Positions 1 through 12,613 of a stretch of 64,000 bases of DNA are shown in pieces (positions within the stretch are counted from its first letter, which is position 1; the number at the start of each line of letters is the position of its first letter). Under the pieces are notes generated by a model, which searched no databases, was not told the origin of the DNA, and saw nothing but the letters and a program-made list of their open reading frames with translations. The DNA is taken from contig JACKJT010000003.1 of the NCBI GenBank assembly GCA_020637795.1, forward strand, positions 62,001 through 126,000. The letters run 5' to 3'. Origin of the DNA: Hoeflea sp. Lineage in GTDB: Bacteria; Pseudomonadota; Alphaproteobacteria; Rhizobiales; Rhizobiaceae. Position numbers and translations under genes: made by a program.

Positions 1-330
1 CCGTTGTCAGCGCGCCGTTGTCAGCGGTCGGCCGCGGCGCGAAAAAGCGCTCCGTCCACGCCGGCGACCGCGCCTTCAGGTGGCCCGCGCCAATCGGCCA
101 TCTACCGCCAACCTTCGCAGATTCGGGCCATGCAGGCCTTGATCCAGGTCACTGACCAGAATAGCTGCGTATGGTTAAGGAATGGCTGTCGGAACCCCTC
201 CCTGCGAGACGGTAAATAACCACGCGAATTCGGCCAGACTGTGGCGGCATCGACACAGCTCGGGCGCCCGCGCGGCCGGACTGACCGCGGCAGGGAACGC
301 CCGCCGCGGCGATTGGCAAAACGCCGGCGC
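1..330. other. window edge, no gene assigned
   Basis: No convincing gene is visible here. The first 26 bases hold a tandem 12-base repeat (CCGTTGTCAGCG at 1-12 and 15-26). The short open frames have no Shine-Dalgarno sequence and no family-like residues. The segment may be the downstream region of the membrane protein gene that ends at 331, or the tail of something outside the window. Confidence 0.4.
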
Positions 331-756
331 TCAGGCGTGGGCCTGACGCGGCTGCCGGAAGACCAGCACGAACAGCACCACGAAGCCGATATTTGCGACC
401 GCGTTGAGCGGTACGCCGGCTGCAATCGACCCGATCGAATCCACCGCGAACCAGCTGTAGAGCCCGGTCATGGTGATCGAGCGGACGGCGGCGAGGTGTT
501 CGGCCAGCAGATGGTCCGCCAGTTTCCACAGGGTGACGCCCCAGCCGACCATGACGCCGCCGGAAATCGCCATGAACACGCGGGTCTCGGGCAGCTCGAG
601 ACGCTGCAGCCCGTCGAGCGGCCAGATCAGCAGGTCCGCGAGCAGCGCCACCGGCGCGGAGAGCGGCGGCCAGGCCCCGGCGGCAATGAGCAGCCCGAAG
701 CCGATGACGACGGCCGCGGCGGCCTTGAGCCAGGTTTGCGTATGTGCGATTTCCAT
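331..756 (-). CDS. small four-helix membrane protein, uncharacterised
   Basis: A 141-residue, very hydrophobic protein with about four membrane segments (near residues 10-30, 33-50, 60-80 and 113-135), so an inner-membrane location is inferred. I do not recognise a named family or any catalytic motif. The ATG at 756 is chosen because GGGAG lies just upstream; an earlier in-frame ATG three codons away is possible. It is transcribed divergently from the XRE/MmyB-type regulator at 910, and a perfect 15-base palindrome lies between the two genes. It is therefore a good candidate for the regulator's target. Confidence 0.75.
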   Translation of the reverse strand: MEIAHTQTWLKAAAAVVIGFGLLIAAGAWPPLSAPVALLADLLIWPLDGLQRLELPETRVFMAISGGVMVGWGVTLWKLADHLLAEHLAAVRSITMTGLYSWFAVDSIGSIAAGVPLNAVANIGFVVLFVLVFRQPRQAHA

Positions 757-812
757 GTCGAAAACTCCCTTGTTGACCGTCCCATGAGAGCGCCTCGCCC
801 GCCGCTGTGCAA

Positions 813-827
813 TTACCTTGAAGGTAA
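813..827. promoter_or_regulatory. perfect palindrome, probable operator
   Basis: TTACCTT-G-AAGGTAA is a perfect 7+1+7 palindrome in the 153-base space between the divergent membrane protein gene and the XRE regulator. It lies 57 bases upstream of one start and 83 bases upstream of the other. The position suits an operator controlling both genes. That the XRE regulator binds it is inference. Confidence 0.6.
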
Positions 828-909
828 GTGACAGGCCTTGCCGCCGCACTATGATGGCCCACTGCCGGGCGCCGCGAAGAGAGCCGCGCCGGCGGCGAAG
901 GAGGCGGCG

Positions 910-1686
910 ATGACCACGCAATTCGGAGACCTGCTCAAGCACTGGCGCGAGGCGCGCAAGCTCAGCCAGCTCGATCTCGGCCTGAGCGCCAATGTCTCGG
1001 CGCGCCACATCTCCTTTCTCGAAACCGGGCGCGCCCGCCCCAGCCGCGCCATGGTGCTCAATCTCGGCGGCGTGCTCGACGTGCCGCGCGGCTCGCGCAA
1101 CGCCATGCTCCACGCGGCGGGCTTCGCACCGAGCTACCGCACAAGGGCGATGGACGAGGCCGAGATGGGCCCGATCGCCTCGGCGCTCGACTGGATGCTG
1201 GAACGGCACATGCCCTACCCCGCCATGGTGCTCGACCGCCGCTGGACCATCGTCCGGACCAATGCGATGGCCGCGATGATGCTCGGGCAGCTGGGGCTTT
1301 CCGTCAGTGCCAACCTTGTCGAGGCGCTGCTCGACGAGACCGGACTGCCGGCGCTGATCGAGAACTGGCAGGAAGTCGCCCACCACCTGATCCACCGCCT
1401 GCGCGCCGAAGCCGCCCATCTCGGCGGCGATGCCTGGCTCGAGGAAATGGCCGACAAACTCGCGGGCCACGTTGGCACCGCAGTACAGGGACCGGCCGCC
1501 GGCAGCGAGGCCGTCATCCCCACCCGCTACCGGCTCGGGGACATGACGCTGTCGTTCTTCTCGACGATGAGCCAGTTCTCCACCGCCGAGGACATCGCGC
1601 TCGCCGACTGGAAGATCGAGCACCTGTTCCCGGCCGACGAGGCGACGCGAGAGATCGTCGCGGCTCTGGCGCAAGGCCTGGACTGA
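910..1686 (+). CDS. XRE family regulator with MmyB-like C-terminal domain
   Basis: A 258-residue regulator. Residues about 5-65 form a Cro/C1-type helix-turn-helix containing LSQLDLGL and ISFLETGRARPS. The rest resembles the MmyB-like ligand-binding domain, with PYPAMVLDRRWTIVRTNAMA as its best marker; in other bacteria that domain binds small hydrophobic ligands. The ATG at 910 is preceded by AAGGAGG. It is divergent from a small membrane protein, with a palindrome between them, which suggests local control. The ligand cannot be told from sequence. Confidence 0.9.
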   Translation: MTTQFGDLLKHWREARKLSQLDLGLSANVSARHISFLETGRARPSRAMVLNLGGVLDVPRGSRNAMLHAAGFAPSYRTRAMDEAEMGPIASALDWMLERHMPYPAMVLDRRWTIVRTNAMAAMMLGQLGLSVSANLVEALLDETGLPALIENWQEVAHHLIHRLRAEAAHLGGDAWLEEMADKLAGHVGTAVQGPAAGSEAVIPTRYRLGDMTLSFFSTMSQFSTAEDIALADWKIEHLFPADEATREIVAALAQGLD

Positions 1687-1833
1687 GATCGTTGTCGGTT
1701 CCGGCCTTTGCGCCCTCTGTTGTAAGCCGCCCGAAGCGACTTCAAGCTTTTTGATGACTTCACCATGCTCGAAGCCTGCCGTAAGCGAAAGGTCGCCGTT
1801 GATCGATGTGTCGGCACGTCGTAGACAACCCGC

Positions 1834-2358
1834 ATGAAATTTCTTGCCATATCCGGCAGTGGCCGTACCGTGTCCACCAATACGGCCATGCTCATGGCCG
1901 TTTCAAAAATAGCGCAGCCGGATCACCAGATAACTGTGTTCTCGGATGTCGCCGGTCTACCGGTCTTTTCGCCTGACGCTGAGCGTGAACCGCTGCCGCA
2001 ATCCGTTCAGGCATTCGTCGACCTGATACGCGAGAGCGACGGACTGATCATCTCGAGCCCGGAATATGTGCGGGCAATTCCCGGCGGATTGAAGAATGCG
2101 ATCGACTGGCTTGTGTCCCGTGACGAAATCATCGGCAAGCCGATTGCATTGATGCATGCCTCTCACCGCGGGGACGACATGCTTGCCCAGTTACGGCTGG
2201 TTCTTTCCACTGTCAGCGACCGGTTCACCGACGAGCCTTTTTTCAGGATCGGTCTCATGAAGCTGTCGCCTGAGGAGATCGCGCGGGTGATGCTGGAGCC
2301 GGCAAACCAGACAGACGTAGCGAGGTATATTCAGGTTTTTGCAGACTACTGTGGTTAG
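1834..2358 (+). CDS. NADPH-dependent FMN reductase family protein
   Basis: A 174-residue flavodoxin-fold protein. The N-terminus has the phosphate-binding loop GSGRTVSTN of the NADPH-dependent FMN reductase family. SSPEYVRAIPGGLKNAIDW near residues 72-90 is the flavin-contacting motif of the ChrR/azoreductase-like branch. It should be a cytosolic reductase using FMN with quinones, azo dyes or metal ions as possible acceptors; the physiological substrate is not visible. It stands alone, 148 bases after the XRE regulator, and convergent with the MATE gene. Confidence 0.88.
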   Translation: MKFLAISGSGRTVSTNTAMLMAVSKIAQPDHQITVFSDVAGLPVFSPDAEREPLPQSVQAFVDLIRESDGLIISSPEYVRAIPGGLKNAIDWLVSRDEIIGKPIALMHASHRGDDMLAQLRLVLSTVSDRFTDEPFFRIGLMKLSPEEIARVMLEPANQTDVARYIQVFADYCG

Positions 2359-2407
2359 GTCCGCATACGCCGGTGACACCGTGCGCCAGCGCCCGACCAG
2401 ACAGGGC

Positions 2408-3796
2408 TTATGCTTTTCCCACATCCAGAAACAGATGCCGGTTGGCGAACCTGAGATTGAGCAGCACCGCCGCCACGCCGAGCCCGACGGCAAGGCCGGC
2501 CCAGATACCCGGTCCACCAAAACCCAGGCCAAAGCCGAGGCCATAGGCCGCCGACAGCCCGACCGGCCAGTAGCTGATCACCGCCATGATCATCGGCACG
2601 CGGGTGTCCTTGATGCCGCGCAACAGCCCCGCGGCAATCGCCTGTACCGCGTCGACCAGCTGAAACGCCGCCGCCACCAGCACCAGCGGCACAGCCACGG
2701 CCAGAAGTTCGGCGGCATCGGCGTTGGCTTCGTCGAGGAACAGGCTGACGAGCGCCTCCGGAAGCACCCAGAACAGGGTCGCCGCGGCAAACGAGATCAG
2801 CACCGAGAGCCCCATCACCGTGTGCGCCGCACGCGCAAGGCCTTCCATGTCGCCTCGGCCGTAGGCCTGGCCGACGCGCACGGTGGCGGCGTGCGACAGG
2901 CCGAGCGGCACCATGAAGCTGATCGAGGCGAGCTGGATGGCGATGCCGTGGGCGGCAAGCTCCACGGTCCCGAGCCAGCCCATCATCAGCGAGGCGGCCA
3001 TGAACAGGCCGACTTCGGCCAGGATGGTGAAGCCGATCGGCAGGCCGAGCCGGAAGACCTCGAAGAAGGCCGGCCATTCCGGCCGCCAGAACCGCTGGAA
3101 CAGCCGGTAGTCCCGGTGAGCCGGATGAAACAGCGCCCAGCCGGCCATGATCAGGAAGATCACGGTGGAACTGATCACCGAGGCCACCGCGGCGCCGCGC
3201 ACGCCCATCTCCGGCGCACCGAAATGGCCGAAGATCAGGGCGTAGTTGAGAACGCCGTTGACCAGGGTGCCGATCAGCGCTGACCAGAGCACGATGCTGG
3301 CCCGCGAGCGGGCGGCGAAGAAGGTCCTCAGCGCCATCATCATCAGCGCCGGGAACATGCCCCATTGCGCGATGCGGATGTAATCACTGGCCAGTGCCGC
3401 CAGTTCGGGTTTCTGGCCGAGCGCGATCAGCGCCGGCTCCAGCAGCCACAGGAACGGCATCACCACAACCGCGTAGATGAGCAGGATCCACATGCCCATC
3501 CGGACCGAGCGGCGCACATGGGTGGGATCGTTGCGGCCCTCGGCCTGCGCGGCGAGCGGCAGGATGGCGTTGGCGAAGCCCGCGCCGAAAATATAGACGA
3601 TAAAGAAGGCCTGCGAGCCGAGCACGGTCGCCGCCAGTTCCTCGGTGCCGTACCAGCCGAGCATGACCACGTCGGTGGTGGCAATGGCGATCTGGGCGAT
3701 CTGGGTGCCGACCAGCGGCAGGCCGAGCGCCAGCGTCGCCCAGATATGGGCGCCCCAGCGCTGCTCCCTGCGCATGTCAACGGATGAGTCGGTCAT
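2408..3796 (-). CDS. MATE family efflux transporter
   Basis: A protein of about 462 residues with twelve predicted membrane segments in two repeats, of the MatE/NorM family. These are cation-coupled multidrug exporters of the inner membrane. LALGLPLVGTQIAQ near the N-terminus and the matching second-half segment LGLPIGFTILAEVGLFM are typical of the two MatE repeats. ATG at 3796 is chosen over an adjacent upstream TTG because CCGGAG lies eight bases ahead of it. It is monocistronic and faces away from the MscS gene. The substrate is unknown. Confidence 0.93.
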   Translation of the reverse strand: MTDSSVDMRREQRWGAHIWATLALGLPLVGTQIAQIAIATTDVVMLGWYGTEELAATVLGSQAFFIVYIFGAGFANAILPLAAQAEGRNDPTHVRRSVRMGMWILLIYAVVVMPFLWLLEPALIALGQKPELAALASDYIRIAQWGMFPALMMMALRTFFAARSRASIVLWSALIGTLVNGVLNYALIFGHFGAPEMGVRGAAVASVISSTVIFLIMAGWALFHPAHRDYRLFQRFWRPEWPAFFEVFRLGLPIGFTILAEVGLFMAASLMMGWLGTVELAAHGIAIQLASISFMVPLGLSHAATVRVGQAYGRGDMEGLARAAHTVMGLSVLISFAAATLFWVLPEALVSLFLDEANADAAELLAVAVPLVLVAAAFQLVDAVQAIAAGLLRGIKDTRVPMIMAVISYWPVGLSAAYGLGFGLGFGGPGIWAGLAVGLGVAAVLLNLRFANRHLFLDVGKA

Positions 3797-3994
3797 CAAA
3801 AACTCCGGAATTTAAAGAACCGCTTATGGTCGCCCGCCGCAATCTTGGCAAGCCGGGAGAGGCCCGGCGCAGCAATCGGAACGGCCTCCGCACGAGGTCG
3901 CAAACGATCCGACCGGGATCGCGCGGCGCCGCCGCGGAAGCCGCGCGCCAACTCCGCGCTTCTCAAGCACGCCTTTCACTCTCATAATGATCCG

Positions 3995-5317
3995 ATGCAA
4001 ACCATCGACCTCCCCGCGATTTTCGACACCATCCTGAGCTTCGCGACCAAGGCTGCGGCCTATTTCGGCCTTCCCTGGACCTACTACCAGATCGGCATCA
4101 TCGCCGCCTGCTACCTGGCCGGATGGCTGCTGTCGCGCAAGGTCGAGCCCTGGCTCGAAAGCTGGGCCCGCACGATCAAGGGCAAGCCCGGCTTGCTGCG
4201 TCTCCTCATTGCGGTGATGCGGCGAACCAACTGGATCCTGTTTCTCGTCTTCCTGACCATCGTCAGGCTGGTCACGCTTGAGCTGACCTGGCCGTCACGC
4301 ACCTATCTGATGGCGCTGGCGCTGGCGCTCGGATCGGCCTGGCTGGCGATCTCCGTCTCGAGCCGGATCATCCAGAGCCGGACCATCGCCCGGCTCGTCG
4401 CCCTTGCCATCTTCGCCTACGTGGCGCTCGGAATTCTTAACCTGCGCACGGAAACCGCGGCCTTTCTCGATCAGATAGCGCTGCAGCTCGGCGATCTGCG
4501 GATATCGGCGCTCTTTGTCTTGCGCACCGTGATGATCACCGCCGGCTTCCTCTGGGTCGCCAATGTGCTCGGCAACTTCTTCGACAGCCGCATAAATCAG
4601 CTCGAAGATCTTTCGCCCTCGTTCAGGGTTCTCGCCGGCAAGGTGGTCAAGATCGGCTTCATCATCATTGCCGGCATGATGGCGCTGTCTTCCACCGGCA
4701 TCGACCTGACAGCGCTCACCGTCTTTTCAGGCGCCGTCGGCGTGGGCTTGGGCTTCGGCCTGCAGAAGGTGGTGTCGAACTTCATTTCCGGCGTCATCAT
4801 CCTGGTCGACCGCTCGATCAAGCCCGGCGACACGATCGAACTCGGCGACACCTTCGGCTGGATCCGGGAACTGCGCGCCCGCTTCGTGTCGGTGATCACC
4901 CGCGACGGCCGCGAATACCTGATCCCGAACGAGGATTTCATCACCCAGCAAGTGGTCAACTGGTCGTTCTCCGACAAGCTGGTGCGCCTCGATGTCGATT
5001 TCGGCGTGTCCTACGACAGCGATCCGCACGAGGTGACCCGGCTGGCGATCAGCGCCGCCTCTTCCGTCGACCGGGTGCTGACCTCCCGGCCGCCGGTGTG
5101 CTGGATGACCGGGTTCGGCGCCTCCTCGCTGGATTTCAAGCTTCGCTTCTGGATCTCCGACCCGCAGGCGGGCCTCACCAATGTGCGTGGCAAGGTGCTC
5201 ATCGCGCTGTGGGACATCTTCAAGGAAAACGGCGTCAACATCCCCTTCCCGCACCGCGAGATCATCATGCGCACACCGGTGGAAGTGGTCCGCCGCGACG
5301 CGCCGGAGGCGGAGTGA
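3995..5317 (+). CDS. MscS family mechanosensitive ion channel
   Basis: A 440-residue protein with five or six N-terminal membrane segments followed by the MscS core. The pore-lining helix region GAVGVGLGFGLQKVVSNFIS lies near residues 246-266, then PGDTIELGDTFGWI of the beta domain, and the alpha/beta domain follows. The longer N-terminal membrane part makes it a medium-size MscS-like channel. It should open under hypo-osmotic membrane tension. The frame stays open upstream to 3845, but that stretch is Arg/Ala-rich and unlike a membrane protein; ATG at 3995 begins the hydrophobic region. Confidence 0.92.
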   Translation: MQTIDLPAIFDTILSFATKAAAYFGLPWTYYQIGIIAACYLAGWLLSRKVEPWLESWARTIKGKPGLLRLLIAVMRRTNWILFLVFLTIVRLVTLELTWPSRTYLMALALALGSAWLAISVSSRIIQSRTIARLVALAIFAYVALGILNLRTETAAFLDQIALQLGDLRISALFVLRTVMITAGFLWVANVLGNFFDSRINQLEDLSPSFRVLAGKVVKIGFIIIAGMMALSSTGIDLTALTVFSGAVGVGLGFGLQKVVSNFISGVIILVDRSIKPGDTIELGDTFGWIRELRARFVSVITRDGREYLIPNEDFITQQVVNWSFSDKLVRLDVDFGVSYDSDPHEVTRLAISAASSVDRVLTSRPPVCWMTGFGASSLDFKLRFWISDPQAGLTNVRGKVLIALWDIFKENGVNIPFPHREIIMRTPVEVVRRDAPEAE

Positions 5318-5404
5318 CACCCTGCAGCTCAGACCGACCGGATGCGAAACGGGGCCGCAAACTGCCGTGTGCGGCCCCGTTATCATGATCCTGTACGGGA
5401 ACGC

Positions 5405-6319
5405 TCACACCGGGTTGTTGAACGTGTCGCAGGCTTCCAGCCGGCCCGACTCGAAGCCGCGGGCGAACCATTCCTTGCGCTGCGCCGAGGTGCCGTGATT
5501 GAAGCTCTCGGGCACCACATAGCCTTGCGTCCGGCGCTGCAGCGTGTCGTCGCCGATCTGTTTGGCGGCATTGAGCGCCTCCTCGAGATCGCCGCGCTCG
5601 AGAATGCCCTTCTGCGCGGTGTAATGGCCCCAGATGCCGGCAAAGCAGTCGGCCTGCAGTTCGACCCGGATCGACATCTGGTTCTGCTCGACCTGGCTCA
5701 TCGACTGGCGCATCCGGTTGAATTCAGGCAGCACGCCGATCAGGTTCTGCACGTGATGGCCGACCTCGTGGGCCAGCACGTAGGCCTGGGCGAAATCGCC
5801 CGACGCCTTGAAGCGCTGCGCCAGCTCGTCGAAGAACGTCAGGTCGATATAGACCTTCTGGTCGCCGGGGCAGTAGAACGGGCCGGACGCGGAACTGGCG
5901 TTGCCGCAGGCGGAAGCGACCGCGCCGGAAAACAGCACCAGCTTGGGTTCGGGATAGTCGAACCCTTGCGATTTCATCACCCCGTTCCACACGTCCTCGG
6001 TCTCGGCCAGAACGGTGGCGACGAATTGCGTCATCTCGTCCTGCCGCGCCGGCGACACCTGGCGCTCGCTCTGGTTCTGTCCGCCGACGATCGCACCGGG
6101 ATCGCCGCCGGCCAGGATCTGCAGCGGATCGATGCCAATGAATTTCAGCGCCAGATAGATGACGCCGATGATCAGGATGGTCTTGAAGCTCATGCCCGAG
6201 CGACGCATTCCGCCGGACGGCAACCTTATGCCGCCGCGCCCGAAGGGATTGCCGCCGCGCGATGAGGCTCCGCGCCGGTCCTCGATATTGTCGCTCTGGC
6301 GACGGCCTTTCCAGTCCAT
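5405..6319 (-). CDS. neutral zinc metallopeptidase, YpfJ-type
   Basis: A 304-residue protein of the YpfJ/KPN_02809 putative neutral zinc metallopeptidase family. It has a basic, glycine-rich N-terminus (RGGNPFGRGG), one membrane anchor at about 44-66, and the zincin motif HEVGH at residues 184-188. ELQADCFAGIW further on supplies the expected third ligand region. The catalytic domain probably faces the periplasm. Length and order agree with the family. The substrate is unknown. It is single and convergent with the MscS gene. Confidence 0.92.
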   Translation of the reverse strand: MDWKGRRQSDNIEDRRGASSRGGNPFGRGGIRLPSGGMRRSGMSFKTILIIGVIYLALKFIGIDPLQILAGGDPGAIVGGQNQSERQVSPARQDEMTQFVATVLAETEDVWNGVMKSQGFDYPEPKLVLFSGAVASACGNASSASGPFYCPGDQKVYIDLTFFDELAQRFKASGDFAQAYVLAHEVGHHVQNLIGVLPEFNRMRQSMSQVEQNQMSIRVELQADCFAGIWGHYTAQKGILERGDLEEALNAAKQIGDDTLQRRTQGYVVPESFNHGTSAQRKEWFARGFESGRLEACDTFNNPV

Positions 6320-6376
6320 GGTCTCATCTCTCCCGACGGCTTTAGATCTTGCTTGTAAGCGCCGTCAGCAGCAGAT

Positions 6377-7336
6377 TCAACACTCCGCTTGCCGGGTCAA
6401 CCGCCCACGCGTGGAGCCGAGCGGATTGTATCCCGCCTGCGCCAGCGCACGGGCCGTCATCAGCGTCGCGAAGAAAACCGGCAGCAGGGCAAAAAGTTCC
6501 GCCACGCCCTGCATTTCCAGGATCCGCGGCGCGGTTGCCGCAAGCGTTCCGGCCGCAAAGTGGCTGGAGAAGATGCCCAGGATGGCGACCAGCGAGACGG
6601 CTTCGCCCTTTACCCGGATCCGGTTTCGGGCCAACCGGACAACGGCAACGCCGCGCATCGACCACCCTCCGGCAAGCAGTCCGGCGACGGCCCCGGCGAG
6701 CGATGCGCCCAGTTCCGCGCCGCTCAGATCCCTTGCAATGATGCCAAGAACCGAAACCGTGGAGAGAATGGCCGGCAGCAGCAACAGCCGCCAGACCGGC
6801 ATCTCCCGCTCGCGCAGGCGGCTGACCCCAAGCGCAACCAGCGCCACGAGCAACGGCCAGACCCAGACCGGCGCGCCGGTGGCGGCCTGCGCTGCAACCG
6901 GAGCGGCGGCTTGAGCCGGTTCGGCCAGCGCCGTCGTGAAGGCCATCTCGTGCATGATCCGTCCGGGCAGCAGCGTGAACAGCCCGGCAATGCCTATGCC
7001 GCCGAAATAGAGCGATTTGACCAGCCGCTTGTGACGGACGAAATTGCGCCGCCGCGCCGAGCGAACCACTTCGACGGCGCTGACCAGCACCACCAGCGAA
7101 AACATGTGGATCGGCGAGAAGTCGCCGAAGAGCCTGATCTCGTGAATGAAGAAGCTCGACAGCGCGGTCAGCACCATCAGCCCGATCCAGAGCCGCCCGG
7201 CCATCCGGTGCAGGTAGGTGCCCTTGCGCATCATGAGCATCAGGCCGCCGATCACCGCCGCCGGAACGACGGTTGCGACATGCAACTGGATAGCGGGGCT
7301 GGCATTGAGAAGGGGTTCGAGGGTCATTTCAAGCAT
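6377..7336 (-). CDS. DUF2306 membrane protein with extra C-terminal membrane domain
   Basis: About 319 residues with eight or more membrane segments. Residues about 15-135 look like DUF2306, with an HRMAGRLW motif and a later RHKRLVK. After an Ala/Pro linker (about 143-160), VWVWPLLVALVALGVSRLRE opens a second hydrophobic domain resembling another small membrane family (DUF6622-like, from memory). The protein looks like a fusion of two families usually found as separate small proteins. The start is uncertain: ATG at 7336 or 7327, neither with a strong Shine-Dalgarno. It is divergent from a LytTR regulator, a hint of common control. Confidence 0.75.
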   Translation of the reverse strand: MLEMTLEPLLNASPAIQLHVATVVPAAVIGGLMLMMRKGTYLHRMAGRLWIGLMVLTALSSFFIHEIRLFGDFSPIHMFSLVVLVSAVEVVRSARRRNFVRHKRLVKSLYFGGIGIAGLFTLLPGRIMHEMAFTTALAEPAQAAAPVAAQAATGAPVWVWPLLVALVALGVSRLREREMPVWRLLLLPAILSTVSVLGIIARDLSGAELGASLAGAVAGLLAGGWSMRGVAVVRLARNRIRVKGEAVSLVAILGIFSSHFAAGTLAATAPRILEMQGVAELFALLPVFFATLMTARALAQAGYNPLGSTRGRLTRQAEC

Positions 7337-7462
7337 CCGTTGTTGTGGACCGCAGCCTGGTAAAATCCGGAAGGCCTGTTGTCCGATTGCCAAATCTGTC
7401 CCCATCGGCCATGGTCGCCGCCGATCCTCAATGCCTGATGCGCCTGTGACCCGGAGAACTTC

Positions 7463-8350
7463 GTGAGCGACACGTTGCTGCAATCCACGCTTCGTGAACT
7501 GCGCGCGCTGCTGATCCGGCCGCGGCTCTGGCTGGTGTTTGCGCTGGTGACCGGGCTGTTCTCCGTAACCGGGCCCTTCGGCAGCTATGAACGGCTGCCG
7601 TTCGTGTCACGGCTCGGCTACTGGCTGACCATGAACACGGCTACCTGGGCCACGGCCCTGATCTGCATTTCCTTTGTCAAGGCTGCGCTGATCGTCCGCG
7701 TGCCACACCAGATCACCCGCCTTTTCATTGGCGGGGCTGTTTCGGCCCTGCCGGTTGGGCTGGCGATCACGGTGATCAACACCGCGGTGATCAAGTCGCC
7801 GCTCAACCTCGATCAGCTTGTCGCAAACATGCTGGTGGCGCTTCCGATTGCCATCGGATTCTGCCTGCTTTCCTGGCTCAGCCTCAGCAGCGGCGAACAG
7901 GCCGCAGAAAAACAAGGCAGCGCCAGCCGGAACCAGGAGCCCGCTTTACCCTCAACATCCGCGCCCGACGCAAGTCGACCTGCTGCCGCGAATGCTGCGC
8001 ACGGCTTGCCGGACCGCCCGGCCCTGCTCGACCGGCTGCCGGCGGACAAGCGCGGCCCCCTGATCCGGCTCGAGGTGCAGGACCACTACACACTGGTGGT
8101 GACCACGCGGGGCACGGAACTGCTGCTGATGCGGCTGGGCGACGCCATCGCCGAGACCGGCGCCAACACCGGCCAGCAAATCCACCGCTCGCACTGGGTA
8201 TCCGATACGGGCGTGCGCGCCGTGCTCCGCGAAGGCGGCAGGAATCCGCGGCTGACGGTTCAAACCACAGACGGCCAGGCCCTGCCCGTCAGCCGCAGCC
8301 AGATGCCGGACGTCCGCGCCCGCTGGGCCGACCGGATCAGCGGGGCTTGA
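7463..8350 (+). CDS. membrane-anchored LytTR-domain transcriptional regulator
   Basis: A 295-residue protein. Residues about 15-140 hold four membrane segments, a Ser/Ala/Pro-rich linker follows, and the C-terminal ~100 residues form a LytTR DNA-binding domain (GPLIRLEVQDHYTLVVTTRG, then IHRSHWVS). DNA-binding LytTR proteins with a membrane N-terminus and no receiver domain are common in alphaproteobacteria. The GTG start at 7463 is preceded by CCGGAG. It starts 126 bases from the divergent DUF2306-type gene, which may be its target; that link is inference. Confidence 0.88.
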   Translation: MSDTLLQSTLRELRALLIRPRLWLVFALVTGLFSVTGPFGSYERLPFVSRLGYWLTMNTATWATALICISFVKAALIVRVPHQITRLFIGGAVSALPVGLAITVINTAVIKSPLNLDQLVANMLVALPIAIGFCLLSWLSLSSGEQAAEKQGSASRNQEPALPSTSAPDASRPAAANAAHGLPDRPALLDRLPADKRGPLIRLEVQDHYTLVVTTRGTELLLMRLGDAIAETGANTGQQIHRSHWVSDTGVRAVLREGGRNPRLTVQTTDGQALPVSRSQMPDVRARWADRISGA

Positions 8351-8419
8351 TCCCGATCATTGCGGCAGAAACTTGCCTGGCCCATCCTGCCCGAAACACC
8401 ACTTGAGCGGACAGACCGA

Positions 8420-8791
8420 ATGAACATCAACGAGAAACGACGCAGTCAGGTTTCGATGGCGGGCACTGCCCTGCGCGCACTCGTCTTGGCAGCACTCGCC
8501 ACGCCGCTTGCCGCGGCTCCGGCTATGGCCGACCGCGCCGCCGTCAAGCGGGGCCAGAAGGTGGTCGACGAATGGTGCCGCGACTGCCATGTCCGCGAAG
8601 GCCAGAAACTGACCCCCGACATGGCCCCGCCCTATTCCGACCTGGTCGCGATCCCCGGCCGCGACCGCGCCTGGTTCGAAGCCTTCCTCGAGGCCGACCA
8701 CTTCCCGATGACCACCTTCCGCCTGTTCGATCACGAAAAGGCCGACGTGGTGGAGTGGCTGCTGGATCTGCAGAAGCGGCAGGGGAATTGA
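8420..8791 (+). CDS. small periplasmic c-type cytochrome
   Basis: A 123-residue protein with a signal peptide (basic start, hydrophobic stretch LALVLAALATPLAAAPAMA-like, cleavage near AMA-D) and one haem c site CRDCH. The later PMTTFRLFDHE supplies a possible axial methionine. It should be a soluble electron carrier of class I type exported to the periplasm. The ATG at 8420 is chosen because it places the signal peptide at the N-terminus; 20 in-frame codons precede it without signal character. Redox partners are unknown. It follows the LytTR gene by 69 bases in the same direction. Confidence 0.85.
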   Translation: MNINEKRRSQVSMAGTALRALVLAALATPLAAAPAMADRAAVKRGQKVVDEWCRDCHVREGQKLTPDMAPPYSDLVAIPGRDRAWFEAFLEADHFPMTTFRLFDHEKADVVEWLLDLQKRQGN

Positions 8792-9100
8792 CGCTTGCGC
8801 AGAGAAGTCCTGCGCCCCCGGAGACGATGTGACCGGCGCTTCTTTGTACAGGAAAGGGTCAGGATTGCGCCGCCCGCCCACGTCCACTGCCGTGAATTTT
8901 CCTGACCGGCTCCGGCTGGTAAAGCGCTTGGGGCCAATTGGTTCCACTTTCCCTTGAACAACACCGTTTTGGGGTTCCATCCGTGGGCGCATTTCCCTAT
9001 AAGCCGCGTCTAGCCTCAGATATTGCGCATGGCGTCTCCCGGATGATCGATCTCCGACGGGGGCTTTTTGCGCGAAGCCTGCTCAACAGGGACCCGGACC
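8792..9100. other. carB upstream region
   Basis: 309 bases without a gene. I see an 8-base palindrome CCAATTGG near 8935 and a TATAAG-like stretch near 8999 that could be a -10 element, but no good -35 partner. No convincing attenuator or riboswitch is visible. Confidence 0.4.
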
Positions 9101-12592
<3,492 letters not shown>

Positions 12593-12613
12593 GGATGAAA
12601 TGAGGGCATGACG

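Noticed and set aside
1..26. tandem 12-base repeat at the window edge
   Set aside because: Two copies only and no context to the left; it could be part of a coding repeat but nothing supports that.
331..1674. long minus-strand open frame across the XRE regulator
   Set aside because: Only its last 141 codons (331-756) look like a protein; the rest is the antisense shadow of the regulator gene.
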